Of a stretch of 64,000 bases of DNA, positions 57,844 through 64,000 are shown one piece after another (position 1 is the stretch's first letter; every line of letters begins with the position of its first letter). The stretch is taken from NCBI GenBank assembly GCA_037954665.1, contig JBBMOL010000281.1, forward strand, positions 434,001 through 498,000. Direction: 5' to 3'. The DNA is from Laguncularia racemosa (lineage: Eukaryota; Streptophyta; Magnoliopsida; Myrtales; Combretaceae). The translations under genes and the position numbers were made by a program. The notes under the pieces were generated by a model. That model ran no database searches. It saw only the letters and a program-made list of their open reading frames with translations, and was not told where the DNA came from.

Positions 57844-59702
57844 TGTAAATACTTGAAAAAGAATATTTTTATTTAACATTTATTTAATAAAGAGCTAACG
57901 TCAAAAGCATGATTTTATAAAGACTTGGGGATAGTTTGGTCATTTCTTGGAGAGGGTATACCTTAGTTTAACCTAGCACTCCTCTTTTTATCATTTTCAC
58001 AGTATTAGACAAAAAGGGACACTCTTTGGAATAAGGAAACCCCGAGGTGACCTAGCAAACAACAACATGAGCCCAGGTAAGGGTTTTTATGATCGAATTA
58101 GTATTCCTGATTATAGAATTGAGGATTTATGCAAGTTTTTTGGAATGATTTATAGAATCCAAATCAAGAAAGGGGTGAAACGAGCACGAGGATCAAACAA
58201 TTAAGGATTTAGAATAGTTACTAAATCAAGTAAGTTTACTAATCTGCATAATACATTAGGAATTGACAAATTTAAGATCCAATTAAACTTAGGATCATAG
58301 AAATTAGGTTTATGAATGAATCAGAAAAGAGGAAAAGCAGTTTGTGAAGAACAATGTAGTACACGGTAAAGTACATGCTTGTGTACTTGCCTATAGAAGT
58401 ATGCATAGTGTATAAAAAGGTACATAGACGAAGGATACGACCATGTACTTAGGCATATTGAAATATAAAAATCCATGGAAAGGTATATGTCTAACTACAC
58501 GACCGTGTACCTGGACGTGTCAAAAAAAATGCAAAAACACACATAAAGATACATGACCACTATACATGGCCATGTATCCAATTATGCCAAAGTATACGAC
58601 CTAAAGCACAATCATGTACTTGAAAACATTTTGTTAATCGACTTAATTTCTATTTGGATGAATTTACATGAAGCCTAAACATTTATAATATCCTTAAAAT
58701 TCTAGTAAAGTAAGAGAAATAATCCAATAAGAGTTAAGTGAATAGAATTAAGTAACTTAGAAAATTTCTAATTAGTACTAAGAGCAAATTACTACTGTTT
58801 TGATAGATTATAGTCTAATTATTAATTTAGGACAAAATGCACTTAAGACTACGCTTTCGGTTACAAGTAACCTTTGTTTTTGTTTGTGATTGCTAGGATA
58901 GTTGCAAATTGGATTAAGATAATGAATTGGTTTAAGTTACTTATTGCATATACTTGGCTCAACTTAGGGGCTCATAGTGACAAATCCCTATGGGGTACCC
59001 AATGATCCTTGTGTGATGTTATCTCTAGTAGAGTCATGCTTGAAAATGATTTAGATAGGTTAAGATTTAAGGACTCATGGATGTTAGGGTCCTTAGTGGT
59101 AGTTCCCAACACAATATTATAATTAAGTATTTATATATGTTTGGTGGGGTCATGAGTATCTATCTCATTGGTGTTATATGGATTTAAGTAAAACAATAAC
59201 CTATTGTATGATGTTTAGTGTCTACGTAAATGTGTGTGATTTAATTTATATTTGTTCATGCATATGTATTTGCTGGTTATATATACTGAGCGTTAGCTCA
59301 TCCCTTGAAGATTATTTTTTTTTCAGATGCAGGCATAGATGAAAATGTTACCCATGAGGAAGAAGATTTCTTTTATTATTATGGTAATTAGAGGAAGGAA
59401 GAATTAGAGCTATTTATATCTATTGAATATTGATGTCTTTTAGAAAATAATAGACTAGTAAACTCTATAAGTTCAATTGTTTTTAGATTCTGATAAGAAT
59501 TTTTTGTTGAGGTTGTGTAAAAGAGTTTAAAGATTTAAATGGGATGTACTTGTATTATGTTGAAAGTTTGGGGTTTATTTGATTGTGATTTACAGGAAAT
59601 ATAAGTTTGAATTGTATTAGAGTAAGGTTAAGAGCCTTAATGTGTCCTTGCCTTATAAGGATACGTGATAGGTCGTAACATCTTAGGTTCTAGGGTATTA
59701 CA
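57844..59702 (+). mobile_element. 3' LTR of the forward gypsy element (1859 bp)
   Basis: It starts TGTAAATACTTG after the polypurine tract and ends TTCTAGGGTATTACA. It contains the family's palindromic tacACGGxCGTGTACc phrases (58360-58620), the GTTAGCTCA block (59292) and the end block gagccttaatgtgtcc (59632). It is the reference for recognising the reversed solo LTRs at 34151 and 37556. No gene lies in it. Confidence 0.85.
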
Positions 59703-59779
59703 ATAAATACATATATTTGTTAAAACCTATCTATTGCATAATGGATTTGTCAACATAGAAAGAAATCAACCTCTCAAAA

Positions 59780-60190
59780 TCTACCCTATTTTTCCAAAGA
59801 AGTTCATGATAGATTGGCAGGAGATCTAAATATTCCGGTTGTGGGCAATCCTACCAAACATTCTGGTCTTCCTATGATTTGGGGAAATCCAAGCACTGAG
59901 TTTTGTAAAAGAGAAGATGGTTAAAAGACTTTAGGAGTGGAGACTATAAATTGTTGAGCAAGGCATGTGGAGAAGTCTCAATTAAAGTTCTGGCTACAGT
60001 TATTCTAACTTTTTCAATGGTTGTTTTAGATTTCCACAAAAATGGTGTGAAAGGTCTATTCATCCATTGCTCAATTCTAGTGGCATAAAAGGAATGGATA
60101 AGGAAAATGATAGGAATCAAAATCCGACAAGACCCATCATTAGGGCAAGAACTAAAGGAATTCAAATCTTGGCGTTGAGGGCCCATTTTG
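59780..60190 (+). pseudogene. LINE reverse-transcriptase remnant, left part
   Basis: Broken forward frames read LLSKACGE-like (59952-59975), then the TAIPTFSM-like region with SMGCFRFPQKW (about 60015-60050) and HPLLNSSG (60063-60086). This is the plant LINE segment after the RT fingers. The sequence continues after the inserted repeat, at 61146. Confidence 0.6.
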
Positions 60191-60408
60191 AGCAGATCGA
60201 CCTCGGAATTATTTATATATTAACCTCTTTTCTATTATTCTTGTATTGTGTTTTCCAACAAGCACACTTATCATATTTTATAGGGCAATGGACAAACTCC
60301 TTCAGACTCAGCTTATGGGTTATCCATGGACCGACCTGAACCGGCGATGAGCTGGGCCGATGGATCCTATAGAAGACCGGCATCTTGAAGACCATTTCTT
60401 TTATATAT

Positions 60409-61145
60409 TTCTTCTTTTATGAACTATTTTGGTTGTATTTTGGTTTTGAGACACTTTTATTTCCTTATAATTTTCATTTAGGGTTAGCCACCTTAAAAGT
60501 GGCAAACTTGTAATTTTGAGCACTTTTTAACCTTAGGAGTAGCAAGTATAAATACTTGCTTAAGAGAGGGTTTGAGGAAGCTTATTTTGGCAGATTAAAC
60601 ACTACCTTTCACGTGAGAATTAGGGTTCCTAATTGTCATCCAAACTCTTATCAATTTCAATCCCAAGAGTTGAAATTGTGGCGAGTGTAACATCTTGAAA
60701 TTGTGAGTTATATCAATTTCATTTTGTTGTGATTTCTTTTCTTCTCTAGTGTGTCATATCTAGGGTTGAATTGAGATAGTTCTTGGTCAGAAATACACAT
60801 TATTATTCACGAATTCTTGTGTTTATTTAAAGTACTTAGCAATTGGATTCGGATCATCATTGAAGAATCCACTTGAAAACGTGTTCTTCTCTATTGGAAA
60901 GGAATTCTTATAATTAAGGTTTTCTTTTGAATTTTTGGTTTATTTGCGTGGATTATATGAGATTAGAGTGTTGTTAGAAGATATTATCATTGTGGTATTA
61001 TAATTATATCATTGGACATTTGGATTTCATCATATCTTCATTAGGATTCACGTGATTTAGCCTTGTGGATCCAGTTTTTGCCTTGACTTGAGATTGTTTT
61101 TCTTAAGTCTTTGGATTGTGCTTCTTAATGGAATTAGGCACATCA
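60409..61145 (+). repeat. 737-bp dispersed repeat, copy 2, inserted in the LINE
   Basis: The reverse complement of 44295-45031. It ends ...ggcacatca at 61145, and LINE coding resumes within a few bases. The left border next to 60408 is less sharp, and the 200 bp before it (60190-60408) match neither LINE nor repeat. Confidence 0.7.
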
Positions 61146-61690
61146 GAAAATTCCACTTGATTGATTGGAAAAACTAACTAAGAGTAAGGTTGAGAGAGGA
61201 ACGGGTTTTAAAGACTTACATCTATTTTAATTTAACTTTGCTAACTAAATTGGCCTGGGGACTCCGGAAGAATTAATTCTACAACTTTATGGGTTAGAAT
61301 CCTCAAAGAGCTGTATTTTCCTAATATTGATTTTTAGGATGCTAAAAGAGGGAGTAGGGACTCTTGGGTATGGTATATAGTATTTTGAAAGGAAAAAGGA
61401 CCTTCTTTAAGAACACCTTTTGGTAAATTGGAGATGGGAAGAGGGCAAGCATCGCAAATGACAAATGGATTCCTACCCTAGTGAACTATGAACTACGCTC
61501 CCCATTACGGGCAAACTTAAGGAAGAGGAAGGTAAGTGAGTTGATTGACGGTGACCATAGGCTTTGACGCCTAAAATGGCTTAAGCAACTTATAGATCAG
61601 AGCAATTGGAAATATGCGTGTACCTCTTTCTCTCTCCAAGCTCTAGAGTGGACTGTTTATCATCGGGACAGACTGCAACAATGTCCTAAG
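61146..61690 (+). pseudogene. LINE remnant, right part (RT end and zinc-binding linker)
   Basis: Resumes with IHLIDWKKLTKSKVERGTGF and KDLHLFNLTLLTKLAW (61152-61250), the conserved WxxLxxxKxxGGLGFRDLxxFNxALLAKxxW segment of plant LINEs. Then come IGDGKRASIANDKWIPTL (about 61427-61480) and LRKRKVSELIDG (61509-61550). Stops and frame changes are frequent. With 59780-60190 it forms one LINE split by the 737-bp repeat. Confidence 0.75.
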
Positions 61691-61694
61691 TAGG

Positions 61695-62004
61695 TCATTA
61701 CGCTTCTTATATATATACTCAAATACTAGAGAGCAAATTAAAGCCGAAATCAGTTTGTTGGGCTCGGTTTCTTTTTCTTATATTAGTAGAATAATGTGTC
61801 TTATGGATTGGTCGATAAAAACCCTTGTCATCTTTTTTGTTGGTTATTGGATTTAAATTGAGTTGCTTGGTCATTTGGTTTTGCTGATCTGTTATCATAT
61901 ACCATTGATCATGGGTGATTACTATTACTCCGGACATTTTGATTGAAAAAAATAAAAAGAACGAAAATGACATATCTGTAAAAATTTATGTCTGTACTTA
62001 AGCC
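61695..62004. other. No gene seen
   Basis: AT-rich sequence between the LINE remnant and the TIR element. The minus-strand open frame here is unsupported. Confidence 0.5.
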
Positions 62005-62239
62005 CATTGTTGTCAAAATCGTGATTTAATTCGTACGATTCAATGATTTTACGAGTTTGTATATATATTTCTAGTTAACTCACACACAAAATCGGAGAGA
62101 AGCAAAATTGTAATAAAATCGCGATTTTGAACAGTAAAATCGTTCAAAATCGCGATTCTATCCGTTTCAACCGATTCCACGAATATTTACAACTGCAGGC
62201 TTCAGCCATTCGGATTGGATCCAAGTCTACGGTCCACTA

Positions 62240-62300
62240 ATTAGCTGCCCTGCCCAATTAATAAAAGGCCTAGCCCAGCCTAGCCCAACCGGTGACTCTT
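62240..62300. promoter_or_regulatory. GC-rich segment with GGCCTAGCCCAGCC and GGCCCA-like sites
   Basis: Repeated AGCCCA/AGCCCAACC and GCCTAGCCC words lie next to a TAATAAAAGG run, in strong contrast to the surrounding AT-rich DNA. Such GCCCA (site II/TCP-type) clusters are common in housekeeping promoters of plants. Inside the TIR element it may be a captured host promoter. This is inference only. Confidence 0.3.
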
Positions 62301-62819
62301 GCTTTTGCAGGCTTCTGTAGCAGCGCGTCCTTTGCATTTGCTGGCTTGCTGTTATACATTGAAGTTCTTCAGAGTCCAGTGGAAAGAGGAGAAGAGAGAC
62401 AGTGAAAACAGGAGAGGCGAGCCGAGATCCATAGTTCCACACCGAGCTTAGCTAATAGAAATTCGAAACAGAGAGCGCCGAGCAGTGAGCCAACGATCCT
62501 TCTCCTTTGTGTTATGATTGTGTATTGAACGAAATTGGAAACAGTGAGCGCTACCGAGTAGCGATCCTTCTTACAGCAAGCCACCGAGTTGAGATCCGTC
62601 TTCATAGACGCGAGTTTTGTGTTATGTATGACTTGTATCACTAGCAATACTTGTACAGTTGTACTTTAGTGTATCATGTGAATATTTATGCTTGTGATTG
62701 TGAATGGGTATTTGAATTTTGTATTTATGCTTGTGAATGGGCAATACTTCTAGTGAAGATGAGTTGATGGCTTTCAAGGCCTTCAAGATGAGTTGATGAC
62801 TAAATCTCCTGAAATGGCT

Positions 62820-63060
62820 GACTTTTTTCAAGCACACGGTCTCAACACATGGCTTATACACGGCCATGCCTTTGAATAGTGTCAGTAAAACCCACATAAA
62901 TAATACACGACTGTGTCTCTGACCGTGTACTCAACCGTGTGTGCTTCTGTGGATTTTCCAAGCTCAACACACGGCTATGCCTTCAACCGTGTATGCTTCT
63001 GTAGGCGTGTTTCCTTGACACACAGTCATGCAATTTAATTACCCGGCCGTACTCTTTCCC
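62820..63060. repeat. CACGG/CGTG phrase array
   Basis: Repeated words cacacggtctc, tacacggccatgcc, ccgtgtactcaaccgtgtgtg, acacggctatgcc and aaccgtgtatgcttctgtagg. These resemble the palindromic phrases of the gypsy LTRs at 13455, 24481 and 58360, but I see no LTR end here. Confidence 0.6.
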
Positions 63061-63717
63061 CGTTCCTTCCAAAAAGAATTTTTCTTCGTATTTTCTTATC
63101 CGATCTCAATCCAAGTTAATATCTTCTCTCAAAATAGTGGTCCTCAGTCCTGAAACTAAAATATTTTTTTCTTTTAAGCATCAGAACTCTTCAAAATAAC
63201 ATCAATTTATTACATATACCACTAGAATTCATCAGAAATACAAGCGTTAATTTGTACTTATCAAGTACTTATATAAAGACTTTCAGCTGTTAAATTTTTT
63301 TAAGAAAGCTAGCTATTTAATCTTTGAGTTTGAAAGTGGAATATGTCCCGCTCCTAAGGCTAAGTAATGGAATTCCACTAGTTGAACCCCGTCCAGTAGA
63401 CTCCTTGTTCCACTCATCCTCTTTGTAAGCTCTTTGATTGGGATACTATTACCTAAACTACTCTATCATGTGAAGTTTTGGAAATTAATAATATGTTCTT
63501 ACTTCTTTCTATAACCTTGAATGATGCACAATGGACAATTAGCTTAGAGATGCAGGCCTTCTGTGATGGAAGTTTACTCTTTCGAATTTGCTGTCTTAAT
63601 CATATCGATGTTGCTATTTTTTTGTGGATAAAAATACCGTTGTTGGATAATCGAATAGGCACTTGATTATGCACTGCACTTGTTTAAAATTCTGAATATG
63701 AATCTTTTCCTCTACAG

Positions 63718-63792
63718 GAGAGTCTCCAGATAAGAGGAGGAAGTTAGGAAATTGCCTCATTGAGGCCCTTAAACTTGTTATATTTATTATTG
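63718..63792 (+). pseudogene. Possible exon, ESPDKRRKLGN...
   Basis: A 75-nt segment between a good acceptor (tttcctctacag) and donor (ATTG/gtaag). One frame is open and reads ESPDKRRKLGNCLIEALKLV with a basic patch. I do not recognise the protein. It could be an exon captured by the TIR element or the first visible exon of a host gene extending to the right. Confidence 0.35.
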
Positions 63793-64000
63793 GTAAGTTT
63801 TTTCACATCATGTTCTCTTTCCTTTTATTTTTTACATATGTATTTTAACAGATGTCTATCTATAGAACTTGTGAAATACTGTTATCTGTTAATGAAATAT
63901 TTGAATAGTTCCAATATTATTGATTATAGAACAATCTAGGTGGATAATTCCTTGATGAAAAACCTTGAGCCAGTTAATCAGTAGTCATTTCCAAATGTAT

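Larger units (their letters stand above)
62005..64000. mobile_element. Second member of the TIR transposon family, left end; continues past the window
   Basis: CATTGTTGTCAAAATCG (62005-62021) and the next 150 bp follow the left end of the 41708 element: tgatttaat..gt, gattttacgagtttgta, aaaatcg(g/t), aaaatcgc(g/a)tt, and a closing gtttcaaccgatt like gttttcaccgatt. No matching right end is seen before 64000, so the element either runs on or is truncated. Its interior differs completely from that of the first element. Confidence 0.6.

Noticed and set aside
1..64000. CRISPR arrays, bacterial operons or phage
   Set aside because: The sequence is eukaryotic (introns, plant retroelements). The tandem repeats found lack repeat-spacer structure.

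Overview
This window is nuclear DNA from a flowering plant, most probably a eudicot. The evidence is one intact plant housekeeping gene with a plastid transit peptide and GT-AG introns, set in a dense nest of plant-type Ty3/gypsy, Ty1/copia, LINE, TIR-transposon and Caulimoviridae-derived sequence. I cannot name the species. Only one complete host gene is supported: D-3-phosphoglycerate dehydrogenase (first enzyme of the plastid phosphorylated serine pathway), minus strand, 29884-33356, five exons. Its TATA box and poly(A) signal can be recognised.

Left part (1-29.2 kb). Two diverged copies of an unrecognised element (here called element X) lie at about 1-4326 and 16320-20955. Each has CAACAACAG-type and TGTGTATG-type low-complexity tracts, a short degenerate coding-like stretch and an LTR-like 3' end. 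Around them are fragments of a gypsy LTR family marked by CACGG-N-CGTG palindromes, mostly reversed. There are also four LTRs of Tat/Ogre type starting TGTARACACC (5180-7222 minus; 9001, 21682 and 26291 plus). Three of these carry a tRNA-like A-box/B-box module. LINE, gypsy and copia coding remnants are all broken.

Middle (29.2-44.2 kb). The PGDH gene is followed by two solo LTRs in reverse orientation. One is 34151-36968, with a perfect TAAAT target duplication. The other is 37556-44220, with an imperfect 5-bp duplication. The second was later hit twice: by a fragment of an endogenous plant pararetrovirus that sits in a TA-dinucleotide run (about 38331-40944, with a 651-codon open protease/RT/RNase H frame), and by a 1949-bp TIR transposon (41708-43656; 17-bp perfect TIRs, near-perfect 8-bp duplication). 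That transposon carries fragments of two unrelated host genes, a CC-NBS-LRR-like P-loop segment and the 3' half of a CML13/14-like calcium-binding protein with its stop codon.

Right part (44.2-64 kb). This holds an AT-rich stretch with an Athila-like 3' landmark. A forward gypsy element follows (gag/protease from 49.7 kb, 3' LTR 57844-59702). It is split by a complete, internally deleted gypsy element in the opposite orientation (50648-55048, AGGTA duplication, no RT/RNase H or integrase core). Next is a LINE split by a 737-bp repeat whose inverted copy lies at 44295-45031. The window ends inside a second member of the TIR family (from 62005), which holds a GC-rich promoter-like segment and a possible captured exon.

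The genes do not form a functional unit. The biology worth noting is one housekeeping gene beside a layered record of insertions, plus a transposon that has combined pieces of host genes.
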